A program made the translations under genes and the position numbers. Below the pieces are notes generated by a model, which saw only the letters and a program-made list of their open reading frames with translations, was not told the DNA's origin and ran no database searches. A stretch of 64,000 bases of DNA from Acidianus sp. HS-5 (GTDB lineage: Archaea > Thermoproteota > Thermoprotei_A > Sulfolobales > Sulfolobaceae), in NCBI RefSeq assembly GCF_021655615.1, contig NZ_AP025245.1, positions 1,736,001-1,800,000 of the forward strand. The letters are read 5' to 3'. Below are positions 28,381 through 37,550 of this stretch, piece after piece; positions within the stretch are counted from its first letter, which is position 1, and every line of letters begins with the position of its first letter.

Positions 28381-28935
28381 GTGGGTATTAAAAAGGTAGC
28401 AATTAAGGTTAATAACCCAAGAATTTTTAGAGATCTTGTTCAAGAGTTAAGAAAGAACGGTTTAGTACCAACAGTTGACGCTGGAGATTTAACTGTTTCG
28501 GATTTCGATAAGAATGCAGATATTTTCATACAAGGAGAAGACGAAATAAAGACAACTATAATGTATTTGCAGTGTCTAAAATTGGGGAAAAGGAAATTCG
28601 ACGAATTGCTCATAGGAATCGATACTAACTCACCTAAGTTAACCATAGTTGTAGTAGGAGATGGAATGATAATAGATTCTCTAGAAGTTTGGATAGATGA
28701 AATAGAAGATATCATAGAAGAAATAATATCAAAGTATCCTTACAAGAGAATATACATAGGTATAGGAACTGGAAATAAATACGGAGAAGTAGTTTATAAA
28801 CTACTAAGTATAAGGTTTCCATTTGCTAAAAAGGTTAATGAAAGTAGAACTAGTTTAAGAAATCCATATGTCGATATAAAGGATAAAGACGTAAGGGCAG
28901 CATACATGATAGCATTAAGGTCTACTAAATGTTAG
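28381..28935 (+). CDS. Conserved protein with possible RuvC-like fold
   Basis: A 184-residue protein starting with GTG 28381. Its first 75 residues contain a Rossmann-like region (VDAGDLTVSDFDKNADIFI). From residue 80 the pattern LLIGIDTNSPKLTIVVVGDG, then IYIGIGTGN, then DKDVRAAYMIALRS near the C-terminus recalls the strand-Asp and terminal Asp/helix pattern of RuvC-type RNase H folds. I do not recognise a named family, so nuclease function is a hypothesis. It overlaps the Clp1-like gene by seven bases. Confidence 0.6.
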   Translation: MGIKKVAIKVNNPRIFRDLVQELRKNGLVPTVDAGDLTVSDFDKNADIFIQGEDEIKTTIMYLQCLKLGKRKFDELLIGIDTNSPKLTIVVVGDGMIIDSLEVWIDEIEDIIEEIISKYPYKRIYIGIGTGNKYGEVVYKLLSIRFPFAKKVNESRTSLRNPYVDIKDKDVRAAYMIALRSTKC

Positions 28936-29966
28936 TTAGAAAAGGGATAGATTATATATCTGGAGGACCTTGTAGGGTTGCTGTAATAAAAGGAAAAGTA
29001 ATGATAAAAGGAATTGAAATTAATGAGAAAGCTTACAAAGAAATTAACGACGAAAGCTTCAGTATAGTTCCAAAAGAAGATTCGGAAATAGAGACCGATT
29101 GTCAAATATTAGCAGAAATTCCTCACTTAGGTTGGGAAGAACTAGCAAGCCAATTAAGCGGAAAAATTTTGCTTTTAGGAAGTACTGATTCAGGAAAAAG
29201 CTATTTTTCTGAAGTTTTACATAATCTAAGAAAAGGTTCAATAATTATCGATGCAGACGTAGGGCAGTCTAGGTATTTACCAACTTTTGTACATTCGAGT
29301 AGCAGTAACTTGGAATTTTTTGGAGACATTTCTCCTTCAGCTAACTATAGACTTCATATAGAGCTTACTGCAAAAATTCTGAATAAAGAAGAAAAGTCCA
29401 CCTTAACAGTAATTGATACTGACGGCTGGATAAGAGGATATAAAGCGTTTTTACATAAACTTAGCATGATTTATGAGTTAAATCCCGACATAATTGTTCT
29501 ATTTAATAACGAAATCTTAGATTACATGCCATCAAACATTAGGAGTAAAGTTATCTTAGCAAAGAGAATTCCTCCTTTTTTAGAGAGAAGTAGAGCTAGA
29601 AGAATATCTTATAGAATTTCTAAGTATAATAAATATTTTGAAAAAGCATCAGTAATTACTTTAGAATATGAACAAGTACTAGGTAAAAAACTTGCTGATA
29701 ATCTGTTCGTAGGATTTGAAGAACCTTTGCAGCTATTTTATGAGGAACCTTGTAGTGGATATTTTATTCCTAAAGATGAACTTCTAGGATGCATTGTCGG
29801 CCTATTAAATGAAGGAAAAATTGTTGGAGCAGGAATAATAAAAGAGTTAAATCAAGATGGCATAAAAATCCTTACTCCTGAAAATAAAGTTCAAGGGGCT
29901 ATACTTGGCAATATAAACTTAAATGATGATTTTAAGGAGAGAAGAATAAGGTTAATTAAATGTTAA
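28929..29966 (+). CDS. Clp1/Grc3-type polynucleotide 5'-hydroxyl kinase
   Basis: A 345-residue protein with a P-loop GSTDSGKS at residues 84-91, DADVGQSRYLP and DTDGWIRG, which together mark the Clp1/Nol9 kinase family. Archaeal members phosphorylate the 5' hydroxyl end of RNA (and DNA). A beta-rich N-terminal part and a C-terminal domain flank the kinase core. Overlaps of seven bases on both sides place it in a cluster with the 28381 protein and thymidylate kinase. Confidence 0.88.
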   Translation: MLVRKGIDYISGGPCRVAVIKGKVMIKGIEINEKAYKEINDESFSIVPKEDSEIETDCQILAEIPHLGWEELASQLSGKILLLGSTDSGKSYFSEVLHNLRKGSIIIDADVGQSRYLPTFVHSSSSNLEFFGDISPSANYRLHIELTAKILNKEEKSTLTVIDTDGWIRGYKAFLHKLSMIYELNPDIIVLFNNEILDYMPSNIRSKVILAKRIPPFLERSRARRISYRISKYNKYFEKASVITLEYEQVLGKKLADNLFVGFEEPLQLFYEEPCSGYFIPKDELLGCIVGLLNEGKIVGAGIIKELNQDGIKILTPENKVQGAILGNINLNDDFKERRIRLIKC

Positions 29967-30526
29967 TTGCAATAGAAGGAATTGACGGTTCTGGAAAAAC
30001 TACTTTAGCTAAAGATCTTGTAAAATGGCTAGAAGAAGAAAAGAAGAAAAAAACGTTACTAACCGCAGAACCTTTTACTGAAGAGATAACTAAATTAATA
30101 CAACAGGAAGGATGGAAAGATCCCGTAACTCTCGCCTTGCTATTTTCTGCAGATAGAGGAGTTCACATAAATTGGATTACGAAACAGGACTATGACATCA
30201 TAATAACAGATAGATACTATTACTCAACAATAGCTTATCAGTCAGCAATGGGAATAGACAAGAACTGGATAATTGAGGTAAACAAATATTTCCCAAAGCC
30301 TGAACTCACAATTTTATTGGATTTACCTGCAGAAATTGCGTTAACAAGAATAAAAAAGGATGATAAATTCAACTTTAAAGAGAAACTTTCTCTACTACAA
30401 AAAGTAAGAGAAAACTACTTGAATATTGCTAAACTAGATAAAACAATAAGAATTATCGACTCAACTAAGAGTTTTAAGGAAGTCTTAAAAGAAGCTAAGA
30501 ATTATGTTGAGGAACTAGTTTCCTAA
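29960..30526 (+). CDS. tmk: Thymidylate kinase
   Basis: A 188-residue dTMP kinase making dTDP for DNA synthesis. P-loop GIDGSGKTT at residues 7-15, DRYYYSTIAYQ for nucleotide binding, and DLPAEIALTR before the lid are present. It ends 32 bases inside the convergent zinc-ribbon gene. Confidence 0.95.
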   Translation: MLIAIEGIDGSGKTTLAKDLVKWLEEEKKKKTLLTAEPFTEEITKLIQQEGWKDPVTLALLFSADRGVHINWITKQDYDIIITDRYYYSTIAYQSAMGIDKNWIIEVNKYFPKPELTILLDLPAEIALTRIKKDDKFNFKEKLSLLQKVRENYLNIAKLDKTIRIIDSTKSFKEVLKEAKNYVEELVS

Positions 30527-30842
30527 TCCTTTCTATTGCATCTAAATACCTTATCACTTGAACTAAAGTTTCACTATCGTAAGGATCTTCCTTTATTTTC
30601 TTTGCTGTGGAGTATAAACCTTCGACCAGAAAATCTTCTACAGAGTTTAACATTATATCCTTCTTAACTTGCTTCTCTTCTTCATCACTCTTTACAATGT
30701 AAACCTTACCATGAACTGGACATATAACATCACCGTTCTTTAGTTTAAATAAAGGAGATCCACAAATTGGACATGCGTCACTTAACATTGTTGCCCCTTG
30801 TCTTAGGAGTTCTGCAGCCTTCTTAATGGAATCGTCAGTCAT
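30495..30842 (-). CDS. SSSCA1-family zinc-ribbon protein
   Basis: A 115-residue protein with a helical N-terminus (KKAAELLRQGATML) and a zinc ribbon CPICG...CPVHG, the pattern of the Sjogren syndrome/scleroderma autoantigen 1 family found across archaea. The C-terminal half is helical. The function is unknown. Its 3' end overlaps tmk convergently by 32 bases. Confidence 0.85.
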   Translation of the reverse strand: MTDDSIKKAAELLRQGATMLSDACPICGSPLFKLKNGDVICPVHGKVYIVKSDEEEKQVKKDIMLNSVEDFLVEGLYSTAKKIKEDPYDSETLVQVIRYLDAIERIRKLVPQHNS

Positions 30843-30900
30843 TTTATATCCGAAATAACTCTTAATCTATTAGAGTAAAAAGTATATCTGGTGAGAAACC

Positions 30901-31170
30901 ATGGCAACTCTTTATGATAATGAAGCTAAAATTAAACAAGCCGTAATTATTTTGCAAAAAATAGTTAATGACACAAGCGTCCCAAGAAATATTAGAAGAG
31001 CCGCAACAGATGCTATAAGAAATTTACAAGATTCTAATTTAAGCGCGGGAATAAGAGCAGCTAATGCAATAGGAATTCTTGAAGATATAAGTCAAGATCC
31101 GAATATGCCTACCCATACTAGAATATCTATCTGGAATGTAGTATCAATTTTGGAAACAGTAAAGGACTAA
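30901..31170 (+). CDS. UPF0147 family protein
   Basis: An 89-residue all-helical protein with the conserved pattern PRNIRRAATDAI and DPNMPTHTRISIWNVVSILE, characteristic of the archaeal UPF0147 family. The function is unknown. It lies just before tRNA-Leu, which has a separate TATA box. Confidence 0.9.
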   Translation: MATLYDNEAKIKQAVIILQKIVNDTSVPRNIRRAATDAIRNLQDSNLSAGIRAANAIGILEDISQDPNMPTHTRISIWNVVSILETVKD

Positions 31171-31173
31171 AAA

Positions 31174-31183
31174 TTTTTTAAAC
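31174..31183 (+). promoter_or_regulatory. TATA box of tRNA-Leu
   Basis: TTTTTTAAAC is centred about 27 bases before the first base of the mature tRNA at 31206, the usual archaeal TATA distance. Confidence 0.55.
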
Positions 31184-31205
31184 CTAATTCTCGAATATTT
31201 AAAGT

Positions 31206-31271
<66 letters not shown>

Positions 31272-31290
<19 letters not shown>

Positions 31291-32039
31291 CCCTGGAAGT
31301 TAGTATTAACTTCTTCTGGCTCCTCATACCATTTAACTTTCTCGCCAATTTTAGCCCTCATCTTCCACTTCAAAGATTTAGGATGAGACTCTATCATTTC
31401 ACGTAATTTATCTAACTTAGGCAAAACATTTTGTGCATAAGGATTTCCCTTTAAGTACTCTTTCATCCTATCATGGTTTATTGTAAAAGTTTTATAAAAT
31501 CCCCAATCATCAGACAAAAGCTTTGCTATGTAATTTCCATCTAATATTCTATCTTTATCCTTATCGCCTATTTCAAAGTCATATAATAATGCTGCAATAT
31601 CCTTCTTGTCATTCTCCGTAAGGCTAATTATTTGCATCTTTGTTAAAAGTAAATCTGAAGGGGGTATGGAAGGGTAATATACCTTTAACCTATCTTTCAA
31701 AATCAATTTATGGCACATAACGAATTCATCTAAGAAAACATCTATTGTGGAATTCAATACGGGATCGTAAAACATTAGCCTATTATAACCGTGAAGAGCA
31801 TTGAACCTCTTATTAGCTTCCATATTTAAACCTTCCAACAAAGATGTGATCTCCTTTCTTTGAGAAGAAAGACCGAAGTAATCTGCATCTTTATATGTTC
31901 TTGAAAATAGTTCGCTTCCTTTTGGAGCTATTACTGCTACTGCCGCACCGCCTATTAACCTTAATGAGATCCCTTTTTCCTTAGCCTTTCCTACAACTTC
32001 TAAAGCTCTACTTATTAAGGCACTTTTTTCGACTGGAAT
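31272..32039 (-). CDS. AbiEii-like nucleotidyltransferase with non-standard start
   Basis: The coding frame is open from 32051 and gives about 255 residues from an in-frame ATT at 32039. The first third carries a nucleotidyltransferase pattern: LRLIGGAAVAV, then RTYKDADYFG with the paired acidic residues, and STIDVFLDEF with the third. PSDLLLTKMQ and NDKKDIAALLYDF are typical of AbiEii-type toxin relatives. Using the first regular start (TTG 31841) would delete the catalytic strand. An ATG at 32044 is immediately followed by TAA. No AbiEi antitoxin gene is adjacent. The last codons lie antisense to tRNA-Leu. Confidence 0.65.
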
Positions 32040-32179
32040 TACATTACACCGTTATGAATTATGGTATTATGATAAAAATAATTTTACCTATGACTTTGCT
32101 AAACAATGTATAAAATTCATGATTTTTAATGAGCATAACTATAAGAAAAGACTAAAAATAAGAAGTAAGATTGAATACA

Positions 32180-33127
32180 ATGTATAATGTTCTGGTAACT
32201 AAAAAATTGCCAGGAAACTGGATAGATTACTTAAAAAAGGAATGCAATGTTATGTTATGGGAAGATATTTATCCACCTTCAAAAGAATGGATATTACAAA
32301 ACATAGAAGATAAAGACGGAGCTCTTATTACATTAACTGAAAAAATTGACAAAGAGATTATAGATCATGCTAAAAAACTTAAAGTTATAAGCACTTACAG
32401 TGTGGGTTATGATCACATAGATGTAAAATATGCCAGATCTAAGGGAATTATAGTAACTTACACGCCGGAAGTCCTCACAGATGCAACAGCAGACCTAATT
32501 TTTGGCTTATTAATTTCCGTAGCAAGAAGAGTTTGTGAGGGAGATTCTCTAATTAGAAAAGGAGAATGGAAAACTCCATGGTATCCTACTTTCATGCTAG
32601 GAACCGAAGTATATGGAAAAACTTTAGGCATAATAGGCATGGGAAGAATAGGCAAGGCTTTAGTTAAGAGAGCAAAGGGATTTGATATGAAAGTAATCTA
32701 TAACAGTAGAAGAAAGCATGAAGATATAGATGCAGAGTATGTAGATTTAGATTATTTATTGGAAAACTCAGACTATGTAGTTATAGCGGTTGATCTAAAC
32801 GAAAGTACGTATCATATGATGAATGAAGATAAATTAAGAAGAATGAAAAAATCGGCATTTTTAATTAATGCATCTAGGGGCCAAGTAATAGACGAAAAAG
32901 CTCTGATTAAGGCTTTACAAGAAGGATGGATAAGAGGAGTAGGACTTGACGTATTTGAAAGGGAACCTTTGCCTAAGGATAGTCCTTTGCTTAAATTAAA
33001 TAATGTAGTTCTAACTCCGCATTTAGGAAGTGCAACTATAGAAACTAGGGATAAAATGGCAGAAATTGCGGTAAAAAACTTATTATTAGCATTAAAGGGT
33101 GATAAACCAATATATGAAGTTCGATAG
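32180..33127 (+). CDS. D-2-hydroxyacid dehydrogenase, glyoxylate reductase-like
   Basis: A 315-residue NAD(P)-dependent oxidoreductase of the D-isomer-specific family, from ATG 32180 (a TTG at 32171 adds three residues). The Rossmann motif GMGRIG, the substrate arginine in NASRGQVID, the glutamate in DVFEREPLP and the catalytic histidine in TPHLGSAT are all present. Glyoxylate or hydroxypyruvate is the likely substrate. It overlaps tmcA by 14 bases. Confidence 0.9.
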   Translation: MYNVLVTKKLPGNWIDYLKKECNVMLWEDIYPPSKEWILQNIEDKDGALITLTEKIDKEIIDHAKKLKVISTYSVGYDHIDVKYARSKGIIVTYTPEVLTDATADLIFGLLISVARRVCEGDSLIRKGEWKTPWYPTFMLGTEVYGKTLGIIGMGRIGKALVKRAKGFDMKVIYNSRRKHEDIDAEYVDLDYLLENSDYVVIAVDLNESTYHMMNEDKLRRMKKSAFLINASRGQVIDEKALIKALQEGWIRGVGLDVFEREPLPKDSPLLKLNNVVLTPHLGSATIETRDKMAEIAVKNLLLALKGDKPIYEVR

Positions 33128-35315
33128 CTTATTGCAATATTTTTACGATGCAAAAAACGGGTATTACAGACATTTAGCAATAGTTTTAGGCAAAAATTAC
33201 CTTGAAAACTCTATAGACCTTGTAAAGTTATATTTACAAGTTAATAATAACCCTAAAGTAGCTTATGCATTTCATCCTTGGGTTAGCGGAAGTAAGGATA
33301 GGTTATTAGCCTTTAAGAGAGTAATAAACAATCATGTTACTGATATTGATTATTCTTCTTCAGAAAAATACCTTGGCGAGAGCTTTGATTTAACAATTTT
33401 AGATTCTGTAGACGATTTCAGACCTAATTACATTTCAAGACTTGTTGACCTAACAAGGGGAGGCGGCTTAGCAATGATCTATTCTGATAATATAGAAACT
33501 AGCAAATTGTATAAATTTTCTTTAACTAGAAATAAAGTTGTAAAAAATTTATTTGAGAATAGGTTCATGAATATAGCTAATAGTTCCAGAGGGATAATTC
33601 TCCTAGACGATAACGGAATAAGATTTAAGCCTTTCTCATCATCGGAAATTTCAAAGCCACATAAGAAAAATTATGACGGAAAAATTCCAAAAAGTTTATA
33701 CGATCTGTGCTTAACTGACGATCAAGTCAAGTTGATAAGGGAATTTGACTTTGTTTTAGAAAAAGGTAAAAGAATTCTTGTAGTAACGGCTCCAAGAGGT
33801 AGAGGAAAGAGCGCGGGCGTAGGTCTTGCTCTTTCATTTTACGTAAAGAGAACACTATCAAGACCTACAAGCATAGTCATTACTTCTCCTTCCTACTATT
33901 CATCTCAAGCAATAATACAATTTCTTGAAGAAGGATTGAAAGCTCTAAAAATTAAATACAGAGAAAAAATATCTAAGGAAGGTAAAATTATGAAAATAAC
34001 TGCTGGAGAAGTTAATATAAAATGGACTTCCCCAGATTTAGCCAAAGATGAAAATGGAGATTTAATAATAGTAGATGAAGCTGCCGCACTTGGAATAGAA
34101 AACCTTGAATACATAAGGAATTCTTTGGAAAAGATAGTTTTTATCAGCACAATCCACGGATATGAAGGTTCTGGAAAAGCCTTCATAAAATATATAAATT
34201 CTCTAGATAACACTCAAATCGTAAAACTAGATTATCCTGTAAGATATTCTAAAGGCGACCCAGTAGAGAAATTTATATATAACGTAATGCTTTTAGACGC
34301 TGAGCCAGAAGTATATAACGATACCCAATTTAAGGAGATAACTCAAGAAGAACTATTTTCTAACGATAAGTTGTTAAGACAAGTTTATGGAATATTAGTT
34401 TCAGCTCATTATAGGAATTCTCCAGACGACCTTATGTTCTTAGGAGATATGGCATATCAGAGGATTTTCACTTTAGGTTATAATGCTGTAGCAGAGGTTG
34501 TTGAAGAAGGAAATTTGGATGATAATACTATCCTGCATATACTTAATGGAGAAGAAAACGAGGGAAATCTAATTCCTCAGAGAATAATAAAATACTTGAG
34601 AATAAGAAATTTCGGAAAGCTGAATGGATGGAGAATTATGAGAATAGCCGTAACTCCAGAGCTGCAAAATCAAGGATTAGGATCTAAACTTCTTTCTAAA
34701 GTTGAAGAAATTGCATTGCAAAAAAGCATAGATTGGATAGGTTCATCATTTGTAGTTGATTATAAGGTTTTGAATTTTTGGATAAAAAATGGTTTTAAGC
34801 CAGTTTACTTAGCTTCCAAGAAAAACGAGGGATTAGGAGGATATTCCATAATAGTAATGAAGGCGTTAAATGAGAATGCTGAAAAATTTGTTGTTGAATT
34901 AGGTAAATTATTAAAGGATAAAATTCTTAGAACTTCACATCAAGTTTACTTTAATGTTAATCCTAGAGTTTTGGCCAAGATCATAATTAATACAGAATTC
35001 AAGAAGAAAATTGAGATAGACAATGAATATGTAGGTAAAATCTATGCTTACATAAACGGTAAAATACCTTATAATTCTGCAGCAGACGCAATACATGCAA
35101 TTGCTGAGAAATATTTTTATGATATGAGTTTTAAATTAAGCGAAGAAGAAATTTCTGCAATAATAGCTAGAACTTTCCAGGGAAAGAGCTGGTTTCACAG
35201 CGGTAAGATGCTAGGAGTAAATAACCAGAAGGTAGAGGACTTACTCAGGAGCGGAATTGAAAAAATCATCAAAAAATATTTTGGGCAAGAAGAAAAGGAT
35301 TACGTTGAGCTTTAA
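33114..35315 (+). CDS. tmcA: tRNA(Met) cytidine acetyltransferase
   Basis: A 733-residue enzyme that makes N4-acetylcytidine in RNA, using acetyl-CoA and ATP. Order: N-terminal DUF1726 domain, RecA-like helicase domain with Walker A APRGRGKSAG and Walker B IIVDEAAAL, GNAT acetyltransferase domain (RIAVTPELQNQGLGSKLL), and a C-terminal tRNA-binding domain. The ATG at 33114 is preferred to a GTG at 33099. In thermophiles ac4C is abundant in rRNA as well as tRNA. Confidence 0.95.
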   Translation: MKFDSLLQYFYDAKNGYYRHLAIVLGKNYLENSIDLVKLYLQVNNNPKVAYAFHPWVSGSKDRLLAFKRVINNHVTDIDYSSSEKYLGESFDLTILDSVDDFRPNYISRLVDLTRGGGLAMIYSDNIETSKLYKFSLTRNKVVKNLFENRFMNIANSSRGIILLDDNGIRFKPFSSSEISKPHKKNYDGKIPKSLYDLCLTDDQVKLIREFDFVLEKGKRILVVTAPRGRGKSAGVGLALSFYVKRTLSRPTSIVITSPSYYSSQAIIQFLEEGLKALKIKYREKISKEGKIMKITAGEVNIKWTSPDLAKDENGDLIIVDEAAALGIENLEYIRNSLEKIVFISTIHGYEGSGKAFIKYINSLDNTQIVKLDYPVRYSKGDPVEKFIYNVMLLDAEPEVYNDTQFKEITQEELFSNDKLLRQVYGILVSAHYRNSPDDLMFLGDMAYQRIFTLGYNAVAEVVEEGNLDDNTILHILNGEENEGNLIPQRIIKYLRIRNFGKLNGWRIMRIAVTPELQNQGLGSKLLSKVEEIALQKSIDWIGSSFVVDYKVLNFWIKNGFKPVYLASKKNEGLGGYSIIVMKALNENAEKFVVELGKLLKDKILRTSHQVYFNVNPRVLAKIIINTEFKKKIEIDNEYVGKIYAYINGKIPYNSAADAIHAIAEKYFYDMSFKLSEEEISAIIARTFQGKSWFHSGKMLGVNNQKVEDLLRSGIEKIIKKYFGQEEKDYVEL

Positions 35316-35391
35316 TTTTAACCTACTTTAAACTTCATTTGTATAGAATATAATCAAAATATAACTTACTTTAATTTAAGGAAATATTTTT

Positions 35392-35405
35392 AAACTATAT
35401 AGTTT
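35392..35405. promoter_or_regulatory. Perfect 14-bp palindrome plus extra half-site, putative MFS operator
   Basis: AAACTATATAGTTT is its own reverse complement, and the following bases CTATAGTTT (to 35414) repeat one half. It lies between a TATA-like AAATATTTTTAA (about 35382-35393) and the ATG at 35421, so a bound dimer would block initiation. Confidence 0.58.
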
Positions 35406-35420
35406 CTATAGTTTACTGCA

Positions 35421-36581
35421 ATGAGCTCACAAAGAGATTTCTTATACATGGCTATAACCTTGGCTTTAATTACAATTACATCAAGAGCTACAAACAACAT
35501 GGTAACTACAACGCTAGCTCCATTAGGAAAATACGTTTTTGGCTTCAGCAATGTTATGGCAGGAATTTTGGATGCACTAATATTCATGAGCACGTTTATA
35601 TCAACTTCTTACTTGAATCCAAAAATGAACGCAAAAGTTAGAAGGAATACGTTTATCGTAGCAAATTCTGCTATTGCAGTAATCCTCGTTCTATATTATT
35701 TCTCTAATTCTGAAATAGTGTGGCTAATAACTCCTTTGGCAGGAATATCATTTGGATTAATATTACCAAATCTAATAACTTCAGCATCGCTTGTTGAAGA
35801 TAAGAAAACTGCAGAGAGACTTTTGGGATTATACTCAGCAAGTTTAAGCATAAGCCTAATTATAGGACCTTCATTAGAGACTTATATTCTACATTTAACA
35901 GGAAGTTACAAGATGGTTTTTCTAACCTTCGTACCTTTAGCATTAATAGGTGCAGGAATTGCTTGGACTATAAAATTCCCCAATGTTAAGAGAGAAAAAT
36001 ATGGATTATCGGCATTAAAGAATAAAGGATTCATAACCTCTGTTCTTTCTATTACAACATATAATGTTCCCTTTGCCGCATTCACTGCATTCTTAACAAT
36101 TTACGCTATAGAGAAATTTCACGTAAGCTCTGCAATAGGTTATTCTGCTTACATTCCATTCTTCACTTTATCATTTCTAACTAGGAGCTTTATGACTATT
36201 AGACCTTTCAATTCTCTTAAATATCCTCTCTTAATTTCTATAGTGATTACAACCTTTGGATTAGGTTTCATGGTATTTGCTCCAAGTTTCACATTGTTCC
36301 TAATTATGATGGCTCTTCTAGGAATTCCGCACGGCTCAATTTTCCCTATGTCTACGGTAATGATAGCTAGAGCTACAACACAAGAGGAAAGGAATGCAGT
36401 AAATTCTTATTTTCTAGCTTATAATAACATATTGTTTACAACAATACCTGCAATAATAGGATTCTTATCAGAATTTATAGGCCTAGGTTCATCAATGCTC
36501 TTGTTAGAAATTCCAGTAATCATATCTGCTGCAGTATTTTTCGTTAAATATTGGTCAGATTCCATTATTAATAGAAGATAA
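35421..36581 (+). CDS. MFS transporter
   Basis: A 386-residue membrane protein with about 12 hydrophobic segments and the two-halved MFS layout; a basic loop (NAKVRRNT) lies between segments 2 and 3 and KFPNVKREKYG in the central loop. It resembles multidrug or sugar-efflux permeases; the substrate is unknown. The palindromic operator-like element in its promoter suggests ligand-controlled expression. It overlaps the convergent gene by 27 bases. Confidence 0.85.
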   Translation: MSSQRDFLYMAITLALITITSRATNNMVTTTLAPLGKYVFGFSNVMAGILDALIFMSTFISTSYLNPKMNAKVRRNTFIVANSAIAVILVLYYFSNSEIVWLITPLAGISFGLILPNLITSASLVEDKKTAERLLGLYSASLSISLIIGPSLETYILHLTGSYKMVFLTFVPLALIGAGIAWTIKFPNVKREKYGLSALKNKGFITSVLSITTYNVPFAAFTAFLTIYAIEKFHVSSAIGYSAYIPFFTLSFLTRSFMTIRPFNSLKYPLLISIVITTFGLGFMVFAPSFTLFLIMMALLGIPHGSIFPMSTVMIARATTQEERNAVNSYFLAYNNILFTTIPAIIGFLSEFIGLGSSMLLLEIPVIISAAVFFVKYWSDSIINRR

Positions 36582-37034
36582 TAAGGATAGAAGCTCCTTA
36601 AGTTCGCAAAAGGCTTTTTCTGTACTTACCTTGTCTTTCCCCATGATTGCCACATTTTCGTTTGATATGCAATAAACTAATTTTGTACTACCATAGTTCC
36701 CGCAAGTTTTGGTAAAACCGCTCTTGATATTATCTAACTCGATCGCAGATAACTTGTTATCAATAAAGATTTTTACACTTCCACAGCAATTGAATATTTC
36801 ATGGGAAGTTGAAAGTGTTAAAAGAAGAAAAAGCCTAACAAGCTTTCTTTTCTCTTCCTTGAAAATCAAAGGAATTGTAATATCCTTAAATTGTAAATAT
36901 TCATCACAAAGTAGAAAAGGCAATTCTATACAGTTTTTCAAATCACTTATTTCCCCAAAGATTATCCTATTACCTTCGATAAATATCGATTTATCTAGAT
37001 AATACAGTAATTTTTTATCATTTTCTCTACAAAT
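36555..37034 (-). CDS. Unknown protein with non-standard start
   Basis: A regular start (TTG 36941) gives 128 residues, but the same frame upstream reads as convincing protein (KICRENDKKLLYYLDKSIF, then GNRIIFGEISDL) back to an in-frame ATT at 37034, two bases after the stop of the preceding gene. An ATG at 37021 is one base out of frame; one extra A in the A6 run would restore MIKKLLYYLDK. The protein is cysteine rich (NCIELPFLLC, NCCGSVK, KTCGNYG) with no membrane segment and no recognised family. It is in an operon with 37037-37417. Confidence 0.55.
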   Translation of the reverse strand: MCRENDKKLLYYLDKSIFIEGNRIIFGEISDLKNCIELPFLLCDEYLQFKDITIPLIFKEEKRKLVRLFLLLTLSTSHEIFNCCGSVKIFIDNKLSAIELDNIKSGFTKTCGNYGSTKLVYCISNENVAIMGKDKVSTEKAFCELKELLSLLSSINNGI

Positions 37035-37036
37035 TT

Positions 37037-37417
37037 TTAATTTCCTTTCAGAACTCGTATTCTATTCCCATCAAATATGAAAATAAGCTCGCCTTTAGAT
37101 TTTACTTTCCTGTCGCTAACTAAGATAACTATACTCCTGCCGAGTTCTTTCTTAAGTCTTAGCAGATTTCCTATCTTTAGAGAACCGCTCTTATCCGAAA
37201 TCGTTTTTAGATCCTTTACCAGTTCTATAGTTGAGTAAGAGTCAGAAACTTTGAACACTTCGTTATTATCAAACTCTAGAATCTTACCGTCATCTACCAT
37301 AAATGTTATATCTACATCCTTGAATTTCCTCAAGAGAGCATTTATGAACTTAAATAAAGTAAGATAATTAATATTCGAGTTAAGGTCAATCGCTACTAAT
37401 GGCCTCATATTCAACAT
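37037..37417 (-). CDS. Unknown protein, possible vWA-like fold
   Basis: A 126-residue protein (or 123 from ATG 37408). Alternating strands and helices, with RPLVAIDLNSNINYLTLFKF at the start and RSIVILVSDRKVKSKGEL near the end, suggest a small Rossmann-like or von Willebrand A-like fold; a full MIDAS motif (DxSxS) is not present. It is followed by the cysteine-rich protein gene. A 9-bp inverted repeat overlaps its promoter. Confidence 0.5.
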   Translation of the reverse strand: MLNMRPLVAIDLNSNINYLTLFKFINALLRKFKDVDITFMVDDGKILEFDNNEVFKVSDSYSTIELVKDLKTISDKSGSLKIGNLLRLKKELGRSIVILVSDRKVKSKGELIFIFDGNRIRVLKGN

Positions 37418-37423
37418 TACAGA

Positions 37424-37450
37424 TTAATGGTATAAATATTTTACCATTAA
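37424..37450. promoter_or_regulatory. Inverted repeat TTAATGGTA / TACCATTAA in a promoter
   Basis: Perfect nine-base arms (37424-37432 and 37442-37450) flank a nine-base AT-only spacer that contains the TATA-like element for the minus-strand gene starting at 37417. A protein bound here would compete with TBP. Confidence 0.5.
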
Positions 37451-37550
37451 CAATCTTTTCAATAGTATACAATTTTATTCTATAATACATAGAAATTTTT
37501 CTCTCATTCAACTTTATATAACGCGTTATCTACATAAGAAATGAGAGTAT

